56,480 nucleotides of DNA from Lentisphaeria bacterium (lineage in GTDB: Bacteria > Verrucomicrobiota > Lentisphaeria > Victivallales > Victivallaceae): positions 1-56,480 of the forward strand of contig JAFTUS010000155.1 in assembly GCA_017466125.1 (NCBI GenBank). Direction: 5' to 3'. Each line of letters opens with the position of its first letter. Positions within the stretch are counted from its first letter, which is position 1. Positions 17,836 to 26,072 of this stretch are shown piece after piece. The notes below the pieces were generated by a model, which made no database searches, had not been told where the DNA came from, and saw only the letters and a list, made by a program, of their open reading frames with translations. The translations under genes and the position numbers were made by a program.

Positions 17836-18987
17836 ATGAAAAGAAAACTGAAAGTCGGTATTCTCGGTCTGGGCCGCGCCGGACGCTTTATGCACTCCGC
17901 CGAACTCTCCCAGTACCCGGAACTTTTTGAGATCGCCGCCGGAGCCGATCACGACCCGGAACGGCACAAAGACCTCCCCCCCGCCTTTGCCAACGCCAAA
18001 CTCTATTTGTCACTGGAAGAGATGCTGGCAGATCCGGAACTGGATCTTATCACCGTAGCCACCCGCAATGCGTTCCACACGCCACACGCCATTCAGGCAT
18101 TGGAGGCGGGGAAATATGTGGTCATTGAAAAGCCCATCGCCACAAGTTATGAGCAGGTTCTGGAACTGAAAGCCGCGGCGGAACGTTTCCCCGGTCACCT
18201 TTTTCTGCGTTTCAACCGCCGTTTTGAACCGGCGTTCAACCATGTCCGTGAAATCATCCAGAGCGGTTTGCTCGGCAACATCAGTTACATCAAGGTCAAC
18301 CGTCACCCCGGTTTCGTCCGCCGTCTGGACTGGCAGACCCTCTCGGAGTTCAAGGGCGGTATGCTCAACAACTGGGGTCCGCACCTGATCGACCAGGCAC
18401 TTCAACTGCTGGATTCGCCCGTAAAAGATTTGTGGAGCGACATTCAGCACAACGTTGCCGCCGGGGACGCCGATGATCAGGTAAAAATCATTCTGCGGGG
18501 CGAAAACGGCAGAATTTCAGAAGTGGATATTTCCACAACGACCACCCTCCCCGGCCCCCTGTACGAAGTCCGGGGCGACCGCGGTTCCCTCGTTGTTCCG
18601 GTGGAAGAAAAAACGATCAAAATGCGCTACCTCGACCCCAAACAGCAACTCGGACCTCTGGACGGCATCCGTGAAAACTTCCCGCTGGAATACGGCAACC
18701 CATGGGAAACGCTGAATTTTATCGAGGAAGAAATCCCCATCAAGCCCGCCAACGGCAGAACTCTTCAGCGGGGACGGGTGCTGGCAGAGGGCGAAAGTGC
18801 CGATCCGACCAAAGGCTACACCTATCAGGACACCATGTGGGGCTATGTCTGGGAAGCCATCGTCAACGGCAAACCTTATCCGGTGCTGATCGACGAAGGC
18901 GTGGAAGTCGTCCGCATCACGGCGGAGGCACTCAAAGCAAGCGGCTATCAACCCCATGAATCACGGCTTTCCGGTCACAGGAGGTAA
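17836..18987 (+). CDS. Gfo/Idh/MocA family oxidoreductase, 2
   Basis: 383 residues. It opens KVGILGLGRAGRFMHSAEL (GxGxxG-like), with VIEKPIATS carrying the EKP Lys. The second motif reads GGMLNNWGPHLIDQALQL, where the usual Asp before G-x-H is Asn. A C-terminal extension of about 40 residues follows the normal fold. ATG 17836 is chosen over an upstream in-frame start because AAGGAAG (17823-17829) is well placed and the nagA stop ends at 17834. The role is probably NAD-linked oxidation or reduction of a sugar ring position; the substrate is unknown. It is the fifth gene of the nagBA operon. Confidence 0.83.
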   Translation: MKRKLKVGILGLGRAGRFMHSAELSQYPELFEIAAGADHDPERHKDLPPAFANAKLYLSLEEMLADPELDLITVATRNAFHTPHAIQALEAGKYVVIEKPIATSYEQVLELKAAAERFPGHLFLRFNRRFEPAFNHVREIIQSGLLGNISYIKVNRHPGFVRRLDWQTLSEFKGGMLNNWGPHLIDQALQLLDSPVKDLWSDIQHNVAAGDADDQVKIILRGENGRISEVDISTTTTLPGPLYEVRGDRGSLVVPVEEKTIKMRYLDPKQQLGPLDGIRENFPLEYGNPWETLNFIEEEIPIKPANGRTLQRGRVLAEGESADPTKGYTYQDTMWGYVWEAIVNGKPYPVLIDEGVEVVRITAEALKASGYQPHESRLSGHRR

Positions 18988-18989
18988 TT

Positions 18990-19850
18990 ATGGCGAAGAA
19001 AAAAATCGGTTTTATCGATGCTTATATCGACGAATGGCATGCGAACAATTATCCGTCAATGATGGCAAAAACTTCTCTGGCAGAAGAGTTTGAAGTTGCT
19101 TTTGCATGGGAGGAAGCCCCCCTGCCGGACAAGCGTCCGCTGGATGTCTGGTGCAAGGATATGGCTGTTGCTCCCTGCGCAAGCATCGAAGAGGTCGTGG
19201 AAAAAAGTGACTGCATCTGTGTACTGGCCCCCAGTACCCCCGAACATCACGAATTTCTGGCAGATGCGGCGTTGCGCAGCGGGAAACCGGTCTTTATCGA
19301 CAAACCTTTCTGCGACACCGCCGCCGGAGCGGAGCGGCTGTTTGCGCTGGCAGACAGATACAACACCCCCGTTACCGGGTTTTCCGCATTGCGTTTTGCC
19401 AAACCTTTTACGGACGAGTTGAAAAACTGGCAGAACGTGCGCCCTGAACTTGCCATTGCCCACGGCAGCGGTGTGATCAAGGGATTTCTGAATTACGGTA
19501 TCCATCCCCTTACCATGCTGACCATGTTCATGGGCGACGGAGCAAAACGCGTCATGCAGTTGAACGGCTCCGGCAGTCTGCGCGATGTCATGCTCATCGA
19601 ATACAGCGACGGCAGAAAGGCTCAACTCATCCGTACCCCCAAGAGCGGTTTTGAACTGGAACTTTACGGAGAAAGCGAAGTATTTCTGCGGACTGCGGGG
19701 GACTTTTTCGCCAATGCCATCGAAGAAATGCTCAAATTCTTCAAAACGGGCGTATCTCCCGTAGACCGTACTGAAGTTATCGAAGCCATCCGTCTGTTTG
19801 AAAAGGGCATCACCGCCCTCGAAACTCCGGGGGAATGGGTCACGCTTTAA
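18990..19850 (+). CDS. Gfo/Idh/MocA family oxidoreductase, 3 (short, divergent)
   Basis: 286 residues, shorter than the usual 330-400. The N-terminus (KKIGFIDAYIDEWHANNYP) lacks a clean GxGxxG glycine loop, but CVLAPSTPEHHEF and FIDKPFCDTAAGA match the Rossmann end and an altered EKP motif (DKP). The second motif reads GFLNYGIHPLTML, again with Asn in place of Asp before G-x-H. It may be a catalytically specialised or partly degenerate paralogue, or a partner subunit of the preceding enzyme. AGGAGG lies seven bases before ATG 18990, and the gap from the previous gene is two bases. It is the last gene of the operon. Confidence 0.72.
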   Translation: MAKKKIGFIDAYIDEWHANNYPSMMAKTSLAEEFEVAFAWEEAPLPDKRPLDVWCKDMAVAPCASIEEVVEKSDCICVLAPSTPEHHEFLADAALRSGKPVFIDKPFCDTAAGAERLFALADRYNTPVTGFSALRFAKPFTDELKNWQNVRPELAIAHGSGVIKGFLNYGIHPLTMLTMFMGDGAKRVMQLNGSGSLRDVMLIEYSDGRKAQLIRTPKSGFELELYGESEVFLRTAGDFFANAIEEMLKFFKTGVSPVDRTEVIEAIRLFEKGITALETPGEWVTL

Positions 19851-19865
19851 CTTCCCCAAATGCAG

Positions 19866-19912
19866 AAACGGCTGTTGCTTCCCTTTTCAGGTGTTGCAAT
19901 AGCCGTTTTTTC
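19866..19912 (+). terminator. Rho-independent terminator of the nagBA operon
   Basis: A 13-bp stem AAACGGCTGTTGC / GCAATAGCCGTTT (one G-T pair), a 17-base loop and a T run (19906-19911). dnaA converges from the other side, and the minus-strand T run is poor, so this mainly serves the plus strand. Confidence 0.82.
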
Positions 19913-19946
19913 TTGACTTTTCCGATATGACAGGTTGTGCGGATCG

Positions 19947-21326
19947 TTATTTCTGCAACTGCCGTTTCAACGTGGAGACGGCACGGCGGACGGCTTCATT
20001 GCTTTCGCACAGTTTCGGGACCTGTTTTTCCGCATGGAGAATGGTCGCATGATTTTTACCGAAAGCCGCACCGATCTCATTGGTGGAGTTTTCAGTAAGT
20101 TCCCGGCAGAGATACATGGCGATCATGCGGGGTTCTGCGATCGTGCGGGTGCGTTCTTTGCCGAGCAAAGCGGAAAAAGTCACGCCGAAATGCGTTGCCA
20201 CAGTGCGCTGGATCGTTTCCATGGAAATATCTCTGGCTTTATTCTCCTGATCCAACTGGATACGCAGCAGGTCTTCTGCTTCTGCGAGAGTGAGTTTATC
20301 ATTGCCGCTGCCGGAGGTATAACAGGTCAGACGGTAGAAAGCACCTTTCAGGCGGCGGACACTTGAAGAGATGTTGGCGGCAAGAAATTCCAGAAATTCA
20401 TCGCCCAGTTTGTTTTTGCTTATCATCTCATTGCGCATCATCCGCAGAATGGCAAGACGCGCCTCAAATTCGGGAACGCCCAACTCTGCGGTCATGCCGG
20501 ATTCAAAACGGGTCACGAGACGTTTATCCAGATCGGAGATTTCACAGGGCTGTTTGTCGGAAGTGAGAATGATCTGTTTCCCCTGATTGTAAAGTGCATT
20601 GAAAAGGTTGAAAAACTCTTCCTGCATCTGATTTTTCTTGGCAAGACTGTGGACGTCATCGACCAGAAGCATATCCACGTTGCGGATCTCGCGGAACTCG
20701 TTCAAACTCTTTTTCTGCTGGAGCAGATCGTAGAAATCATTGAGCAGTTCATCACAGGTGGCGTAGCGCACGACCATGCCCGGATTTTGTTTGCGGGCGG
20801 CGTTGGCAACGGCGTGGAGCAGGTGCGTTTTGCCGACACCGCTGCCGCCGAAGATATAGAGCGGATTGTAGACGCCGGGGGTCTCTGCTGCGTTGCGCGC
20901 CGCCACGAATGCGGGACGGTTTTCTGCGCCGACAACAAAGTTTTCAAACGTATATTCCGGAAGGCAATTCCGCTGGGAACGGGCTGCCTTTTCCTGTTTG
21001 GGGGCAACAGGGGCGGGTGCAGGAGAAACAGAAACGGTTTTGGGTTTGTCGTCTTTTTTGACAGCGGGTTCATGGCCGGGAACAAACTCCCAGACATAAT
21101 CGACGCCTTCAAGATTTGTCAGAGCATCGCTGAGGATGTCATCATAATTATCCTCGATCATCATGGCAAAAAACTCATCGGTCACGCCCAGCATGACCTT
21201 ATTGCCCTCTACCGATAGCGGGACGACTTTGCTGAACCACTGTTGATATAAACAGAGGTTCCGCCTTTTCAATCTGTTCGCGGCGATTTCCCAGATCACT
21301 GCGATACTCAATGCATTCGTTTCCAT
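19947..21326 (-). CDS. dnaA: Chromosomal replication initiator DnaA
   Basis: 459 residues. Domain I is about 1-85, a Pro/Lys-rich linker about 95-125 (PAPAPVAPKQEKAAR), then AAA+ domain III with YTFENFVVG, Walker A GGSGVGKTHLL, Walker B MLLVDDVHSL and sensor region TSDKQPCEI. Domain IV ends in IGAAFGKNHATILHAEK. The family signature there is usually GGRDHSTVLHA, so the recognition helix has Asn for Asp and Ala for Ser/Thr. AAGGA precedes ATG 21326. No dnaN or recF is adjacent, unlike the common dnaA-dnaN order. The upstream region holds a nested hairpin and possible origin sequences. Confidence 0.95.
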   Translation of the reverse strand: METNALSIAVIWEIAANRLKRRNLCLYQQWFSKVVPLSVEGNKVMLGVTDEFFAMMIEDNYDDILSDALTNLEGVDYVWEFVPGHEPAVKKDDKPKTVSVSPAPAPVAPKQEKAARSQRNCLPEYTFENFVVGAENRPAFVAARNAAETPGVYNPLYIFGGSGVGKTHLLHAVANAARKQNPGMVVRYATCDELLNDFYDLLQQKKSLNEFREIRNVDMLLVDDVHSLAKKNQMQEEFFNLFNALYNQGKQIILTSDKQPCEISDLDKRLVTRFESGMTAELGVPEFEARLAILRMMRNEMISKNKLGDEFLEFLAANISSSVRRLKGAFYRLTCYTSGSGNDKLTLAEAEDLLRIQLDQENKARDISMETIQRTVATHFGVTFSALLGKERTRTIAEPRMIAMYLCRELTENSTNEIGAAFGKNHATILHAEKQVPKLCESNEAVRRAVSTLKRQLQK

Positions 21327-21364
21327 TTTTCCTTCTTCTTTTTTCTAAAACTTTCCAATGAAAC

Positions 21365-21421
21365 GACGGAAAATCCCCCCAGTCCCCGTCTTTGGGAAAC
21401 GGGAACTTATGTTTTTCCGTC
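21365..21421 (-). promoter_or_regulatory. Nested hairpin in the dnaA leader
   Basis: Outer arms GACGGAAAA (21365-21373) and TTTTCCGTC (21413-21421) pair perfectly over 9 bp. Inside them, AGTCCCCGT (21381-21389) and ACGGGAACT (21399-21407) pair with one mismatch around a nine-base loop. The structure ends 39 bases upstream of the dnaA start codon. There is no T run, so it is not a simple terminator. It may be an mRNA leader element or a protein-binding dyad; this is inference. Confidence 0.5.
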
Positions 21422-21479
21422 ATGCGACACACGCATATTGTTTCAATTCAGCGCATTACGCACTGTCTAAAATAATAAA

Positions 21480-21890
21480 ACCACACTCAAAAAAGAGCTA
21501 TGGTTATTAACAAGTCACTTAAAAGTCGTTCACAATGCAGGAAACATTCCTGTTTTCGGGACTGAAAACTGCTTTGAGTTCAGAAATACAGCGTTTGAGC
21601 TCAAATCCAAAAAAAACCATTTTTGAGCTCATTTGAGCTTGACATCTGCTGTTTTGATGCTGCTTTCGACGCCATTTCCGCAAGATTTCCGGAGAACTCC
21701 TCATAAATCAAGGACTTACGATGAAAAACCCGAACTTCCTGACAACTTATTAACAACTTATTAACAACCTCACCCCGGTTGCCCCGGGCGTGACACTACA
21801 CAATGTAACGCCAAAATGTCAATATGTCAAATCGAAAACCTAATCTTTTTGAGAAATATTTTTCAAATCGGCACTTGACAAATCGACAAA
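21480..21890. other. Candidate replication origin (oriC) upstream of dnaA
   Basis: AT-rich intergenic DNA next to dnaA, with three exact TTATTAACA nonamers (21504-21512, 21747-21755, 21758-21766; the last two 11 bases apart), two mismatches from the TTATCCACA DnaA box, and TCGTTCACA at 21526-21534. A cluster of TTTGAGCTC-type repeats lies between them. CAATCG-type heptamers CAAATCG occur at 21828, 21864 and 21879 in an AT-rich stretch that could be an unwinding element. Location beside dnaA is the usual place for oriC, but I could not compute skew. No gene is supported in 21327-22026. Confidence 0.38.
21573..21640. repeat. Four TTTGAGCTC-type units in the dnaA upstream region
   Basis: Units are TTTGAGTTCA (21573-21582), TTTGAGCTCAAA (21594-21605, a perfect 12-bp palindrome), TTTGAGCTCA (21622-21631) and TTTGAGCTT (21632-21640). 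The last two are exactly ten bases apart, one helical turn. They look like binding sites for a dimeric protein or origin iterons. Confidence 0.6.
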
Positions 21891-21901
21891 TGTGTGCCAC
21901 A

Positions 21902-22001
21902 GGCGGCAAGAAACGTTGATTGGCACTTGCCGCACCAGGGGCATTTTGTCCATAAAGTCCATCATTGTCCATTCCGTCCATCCTTCCGCTGTCGCAGCCA
22001 A
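21902..22001 (-). repeat. Dispersed repeat, copy A
   Basis: Read on the minus strand, it begins TTGGCTGCGACAGCGGAAGG, runs through a block of TGGAC units with a period near nine bases, then AAAATGCCCCTGGTGCGGC. It ends with an 8-bp inverted repeat (GCGGCAAG at 21903-21910 and CTTGCCGC at 21926-21933). Two further copies lie at 27497-27602 and 27628-27708. It sits between the putative origin and the downstream end of the membrane protein gene. Confidence 0.8.
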
Positions 22002-22026
22002 AACCGTCCAGTACCGGTGCTGTTTT

Positions 22027-23610
22027 TCAAAAACGGAAAAATGTGAGCAGGCGCAGAAGAAGCGGCAGCAGAAAAACAACCGACCGTTCTCCGGGCATGA
22101 TGATCTCTATGGCGCAACATGCCAGCACCCCGCCGACACCTCCTGCGGCATATTTACAGAAGAGTTCCTTTTCTTTTTCCGGCTTCCGTTCCGCGAGCGT
22201 CCCTTGCAGAAATCCGCTGCTGCAAGCCGCAGCAAAGGCCGCAGCAAGCCATAGAAACGGCTGTTCCTCCGGCAGAAGAAAAAGCGGCAGGATCACTGAA
22301 ACTGACAGAATATAACGGGCGGCATGATCCGGAACCGCGCGGGGAAGAATTCCCGTCAGCAAAATAACAGGCAGCCAGAACCACACCTCCGGACAGGTGA
22401 TCTCCAAGGCGGCACATTGACGGAACAGTACGGCACTGAAAAAACCGAACCAGCAGCCGTTTCCCCAGACCGAACCATCCTGCCCCGTGCAGAAAAGCGT
22501 GAATAAGACCCACAGCAAAGCCGCCAGCCCCCCCGTTTTGACCGCCAAACTCCAATCCCGGTTCCGGGGAATTGAGATCGCAGAGTAAACATCTTCGTAA
22601 AAAAGAGCCTTGAAAACTCCGGGCGGCATGAAAGAATTCTCCATCCCGCAATTCTGCAGATGCGTCTGCAACCGTTTATCCATCTCTGAAAGAGTACATT
22701 TCTTTTTGTTTTTTGAATACGCAAGATAGGAGCGGAACGTCCCCGGAACGGGGAGCGTATCCTCTCCGAAAGAGTGTTCCGGCAACTGCCATTTATTGAA
22801 AACCAATGCTCCGCCGGAAGAGAGATTTTTCAACGCCAATTTCAACGCCGCCTCCCGTGCCGCCGCCGAGTGTCCGGGCAGACGGTAGAAAACGATCAGA
22901 TCAAAAGGAACTGTTGTTTTTCGCAGAAGGTCGATCGTACCGACTGAAACGTTTCGCACGAAAGGAAACGCTTCCCATTGCTGCGAAATATTTTCCCGCT
23001 GCCCCGGAGCAATGATAAAGGCGATCCGTAAATTCTCCGCGTCAGGCAGCAGCAGAACGGGCAAAATGCCGTTTTGCGGAAATAACACCCGCTTGTTTTC
23101 CGCCAACGGCAGCAGCATCAGAAGTCCGCCGCACAAAAGCACCGCCCCCCATGTGCGGTAATGGAGGAACTCCCGCCACGCAGTAACAAAAGTCGGCAGT
23201 ACGAACAGCCAGCCCCACAGCAGCAGACGGAAACGGATGTCCAAAGCGAAATCAGGCAGATACCCCGCAACGCTTCCCGCCGCCAGCAGCAGCCAGTTCC
23301 GCTTTTCTGCGGCAAGCATCGCCCACAACGCAAGGCAGAAAAGAAACGCAATCTCTCCGGCACCTTTGCAGTTGACGATCAGAACCCCGGCTGAAAGTAT
23401 CATCAGCAAAGCGGGGTTTACGCTTTTCATCGCCTTCGCCGCCAGAGAGCCGCCCAGAATTGCAAGGGCGGCAAAAAAAAGCGGCAGAACGGCATCTTTC
23501 TGATACCATTCCGTCACTTGAGCGGAAAGCAGAGAACTGCCCGCAAGCAAACCGATCCCGAATACGGGCAGTCTGTTTAAAATATGTTTGATACGATCTT
23601 TCGTCTGCAC
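22027..23610 (-). CDS. Integral membrane protein with a spermidine-synthase-like middle domain
   Basis: 527 residues. About six to seven hydrophobic helices in residues 15-170 are followed by a soluble region (about 185-330), then about five more helices to the end. The soluble part has a Rossmann methyltransferase-like feel: IDLLRKTTVPFDLIVFYRLP followed by AALKLALKNLSSGGALVFNK resembles the motif after the substrate loop in SpeE-like proteins. This layout recalls fused membrane spermidine-synthase-like proteins of unknown function. The N-terminal half of the SpeE fold is not evident, so catalysis is doubtful. No partner gene is adjacent; the start faces the phosphofructokinase gene. Confidence 0.55.
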   Translation of the reverse strand: MQTKDRIKHILNRLPVFGIGLLAGSSLLSAQVTEWYQKDAVLPLFFAALAILGGSLAAKAMKSVNPALLMILSAGVLIVNCKGAGEIAFLFCLALWAMLAAEKRNWLLLAAGSVAGYLPDFALDIRFRLLLWGWLFVLPTFVTAWREFLHYRTWGAVLLCGGLLMLLPLAENKRVLFPQNGILPVLLLPDAENLRIAFIIAPGQRENISQQWEAFPFVRNVSVGTIDLLRKTTVPFDLIVFYRLPGHSAAAREAALKLALKNLSSGGALVFNKWQLPEHSFGEDTLPVPGTFRSYLAYSKNKKKCTLSEMDKRLQTHLQNCGMENSFMPPGVFKALFYEDVYSAISIPRNRDWSLAVKTGGLAALLWVLFTLFCTGQDGSVWGNGCWFGFFSAVLFRQCAALEITCPEVWFWLPVILLTGILPRAVPDHAARYILSVSVILPLFLLPEEQPFLWLAAAFAAACSSGFLQGTLAERKPEKEKELFCKYAAGGVGGVLACCAIEIIMPGERSVVFLLPLLLRLLTFFRF

Positions 23611-23628
23611 TCAAAAACTCCTGTTTGT

Positions 23629-23634
23629 TATAAT
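23629..23634 (+). promoter_or_regulatory. Extended -10 element upstream of phosphofructokinase
   Basis: TATAAT (23629-23634) preceded by TGT gives an extended -10 (TGnTATAAT). The -35 region is not convincing. It lies 101 bases before the start codon, in the 125-base gap between divergent genes. Confidence 0.5.
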
Positions 23635-23735
23635 ATACTTCTTTTATGGAGAATTTCCACAAATTCAGTTTGCTATTTTGGAAAAAACGGTTATTTTACA
23701 TCCAGATACTTTTATTTTTCAGGGAGAAATAATTT

Positions 23736-25022
23736 ATGGACAGCAAAGATTTCAATATTACCCAACTCGGTCCGGCTACGATCGACAGTCCGTTGACCGG
23801 TATCAAATTTATTCCGAATGATTCCAAAGTCGCATTCGACACCGATGCGGAAACTCTGGCGGACTACGTCAGGCAGGGGAAAGCAATTCCCGCTTTTGAA
23901 AAGGCGGGTCCCCGGGAGAAACTCTTTCACGATCCGGCATGGAGCAAGGCGGCGATCCTTACCGCAGGCGGTCTCTGCCCCGGTCTGAATGATGTGATCA
24001 AATTTCTGGTCTCCACGCTGTACCGCCAGTATAAGGTCCAGCAGATCTACGGTATCCGTTACGGTTATCGCGGCTTGAACCCGGTACATCATTTAAGTCC
24101 CATTCTGCTTACCGATGAAAATACCGATGCCATCCACGAAGAGGGCGGAACGATCCTCGCCTCCAGCCGCGGAGAAGAGGATTCCGTTGTCATCGTGGAT
24201 ACGCTGGTGCGCATGAATATCAATCTGCTCTTCTGTATCGGCGGAGACGGCACTGCAAGGGGAGCGCACGACATCGCCATGGAAATCGCCAAGCGGAAAC
24301 TTTCCATCAGCGTGATCACCATTCCCAAAACCATCGACAATGACATCAGTTTCATCGATAAATCTTTCGGATTTGAAACGGCGGTCGCAATGGCGGCAAG
24401 TTTCGTTTCCGGAGCGCACAATGAGGCAAAAGGAGCCTATAACGGCATCGGACTTATCAAGGTAATGGGGCGCGATTCCGGCTTTATCGCAGCGTATGCA
24501 ACGCTGGCAAACTCCTATGTCAACTGCTGTCTGGTGCCGGAACAGCCTTTCGTGCTGGGGGACGGCTCTCCGGACGATCTGCTGGTGAAACTGGAAAAAC
24601 GCCTCGCAATGAAAAAACATGCCGTCATCATGGTCGCTGAAGGAGCGGGGCAGGATCTCTTTGAAAAAATGGAAGAGGTGCGCGATGCTTCCGGAAACGT
24701 CATCCACAAAGACATCGGTCTGCTGCTCAAAAACAAAATCAAAAGCCATTTCAAAGCAAAGAATATGGAAGTCAATGTGAAATACTTTGATTTGTCCTAC
24801 ACGATCCGCAGTGTACCTGCACACGGTGAAGATGCCGTTTTCTGTGCTATGCTGGCGCAGAATGCGGTCCATGCCGCCATGGCGGGGCGTACCGATATGA
24901 TCATCGGTCACTGGGGCGATAATTTTACGCACGTGCCGATCCCGCTTGCCACCAAACAGCGCAAGAAGATCGACCTCGACAGCCAACTCTGGACAAGTGT
25001 GAAAGCCGCAACGAAATTTTGA
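23736..25022 (+). CDS. pfkA: 6-phosphofructokinase (long ATP-type, trypanosome/spirochaete-like)
   Basis: 428 residues, PFKA family. Motifs are TAGGLCPGLNDVI, YGYRGL, CIGGDGTARGA, IPKTIDNDI, MGRDSGFIA and MVAEGAGQD. The GGDGT glycine is the residue expected in ATP users (GGDD in many PPi users), while the Lys of PKTIDND is typical of PPi enzymes; this mixed signature is known from long ATP-dependent PFKs of trypanosomes and spirochaetes. The long N-terminal extension (about 65 residues before AAILTAGG) fits that group. It converts fructose 6-phosphate to fructose 1,6-bisphosphate. AGGGAGA precedes ATG 23736, and the next gene starts three bases after the stop. Confidence 0.88.
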   Translation: MDSKDFNITQLGPATIDSPLTGIKFIPNDSKVAFDTDAETLADYVRQGKAIPAFEKAGPREKLFHDPAWSKAAILTAGGLCPGLNDVIKFLVSTLYRQYKVQQIYGIRYGYRGLNPVHHLSPILLTDENTDAIHEEGGTILASSRGEEDSVVIVDTLVRMNINLLFCIGGDGTARGAHDIAMEIAKRKLSISVITIPKTIDNDISFIDKSFGFETAVAMAASFVSGAHNEAKGAYNGIGLIKVMGRDSGFIAAYATLANSYVNCCLVPEQPFVLGDGSPDDLLVKLEKRLAMKKHAVIMVAEGAGQDLFEKMEEVRDASGNVIHKDIGLLLKNKIKSHFKAKNMEVNVKYFDLSYTIRSVPAHGEDAVFCAMLAQNAVHAAMAGRTDMIIGHWGDNFTHVPIPLATKQRKKIDLDSQLWTSVKAATKF

Positions 25023-25025
25023 TTT

Positions 25026-26072
25026 ATGCTGAACGATTTACAGAATATCGCAAAAGATATAGACTCCCTGCTGCTGAATGATCCGTTTCCGGAGACGGTA
25101 AAGCCCGATTATCTCCGCAGCGCGGTGCGGGATTACCCCGTCCGGGGCGGCAAACGCCTCCGCCCCGCTCTCGTGATCTGGTGTTGTGAACTGCTCGGCG
25201 GCAGACGCGAAGAGGCTCTGTACCCTGCTGCCGCCGCAGAAGTGTATCACAACTGGACTCTGGTTCACGATGATATTATCGATCAGGATGTGACCCGCCG
25301 CGGGAAACCGGCGTGCCATATTACGCTTCAGGAAGAGTTGAACCGTTTTCAACTTTCTCCAACCGATGCCGCCCGTTCCGGCAGAGATTTCGCCATCCTT
25401 GCCGGAGACTTGCAGCAGGGGTGGGCAACGGATTTGATTTTGCGCTCCGCAGAGCATGGTGTAACGGCAGAAAAAATCCTGCTGATCCTGCGGAAACTGG
25501 AGCAGTACGCCAATGTGGAACTGATTTCAGGCGAAGCGTTGGATGTGGAGTTTTCTCTGCGCAATGTGGAGAGCGTTCCGGAAACGGAAGTCCGCGAGAT
25601 GATCTATCTGAAAACCGGAGCATTGCTCCGCTTCTGTGCAGAAACGGGAGCCGTGATCGCGGGCGGTACAAGCGATGAGATCGACCATCTCGGACGTTTC
25701 GCCGCCGCCGCCGGAATGGCGTTTCAGTTGAGAGATGATTATCTGGGGATATTCGGAGATTTTTCCTCTTTCGGCAAGGCGATCGGCGGAGACTTGCGGG
25801 AGAAGAAGGCAACTCTGCTTTTAAGCAAAAGTATCGCCATGGCTTCGGAGAGTGAAAAAAATACCCTGCTTTCGCTTCTGGGCAAAGAGGAATACTCCGC
25901 AGAAGACCTGAAAATCGTCCGTGAAATCATGCAGAAAGCAGGAGATGCCGTCCGGCAGGAAGCGCAGAATCTTGCCGATGAAAGCAAACAAATTCTTATG
26001 AGTTTTCCCGACTCTCCGGCGCGCGCCCGTCTGCTGGCTCTGGTGGATTACCTGATCGACCGTCAAATCTGA
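25026..26072 (+). CDS. Polyprenyl (farnesyl/geranylgeranyl) diphosphate synthase
   Basis: 348 residues of the trans-isoprenyl diphosphate synthase family. GGKRLRPALV binds the homoallylic substrate. The first Asp-rich motif is LVHDDIIDQD, and the second is FQLRDDYLGIFGD. It is cytoplasmic and makes the C15-C20 (or longer) prenyl diphosphate for quinones or cell-wall lipid carriers; chain length cannot be set from the residues with confidence. It is co-transcribed with phosphofructokinase (three-base gap). Its 3' end overlaps the convergent SGNH gene by ten bases, with no terminator visible between. Confidence 0.9.
   Translation: MLNDLQNIAKDIDSLLLNDPFPETVKPDYLRSAVRDYPVRGGKRLRPALVIWCCELLGGRREEALYPAAAAEVYHNWTLVHDDIIDQDVTRRGKPACHITLQEELNRFQLSPTDAARSGRDFAILAGDLQQGWATDLILRSAEHGVTAEKILLILRKLEQYANVELISGEALDVEFSLRNVESVPETEVREMIYLKTGALLRFCAETGAVIAGGTSDEIDHLGRFAAAAGMAFQLRDDYLGIFGDFSSFGKAIGGDLREKKATLLLSKSIAMASESEKNTLLSLLGKEEYSAEDLKIVREIMQKAGDAVRQEAQNLADESKQILMSFPDSPARARLLALVDYLIDRQI

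Noticed and set aside
20649..21218. A plus-strand frame of 189 codons inside dnaA
   Set aside because: It is antisense to the AAA+ core of dnaA and lacks a ribosome site.
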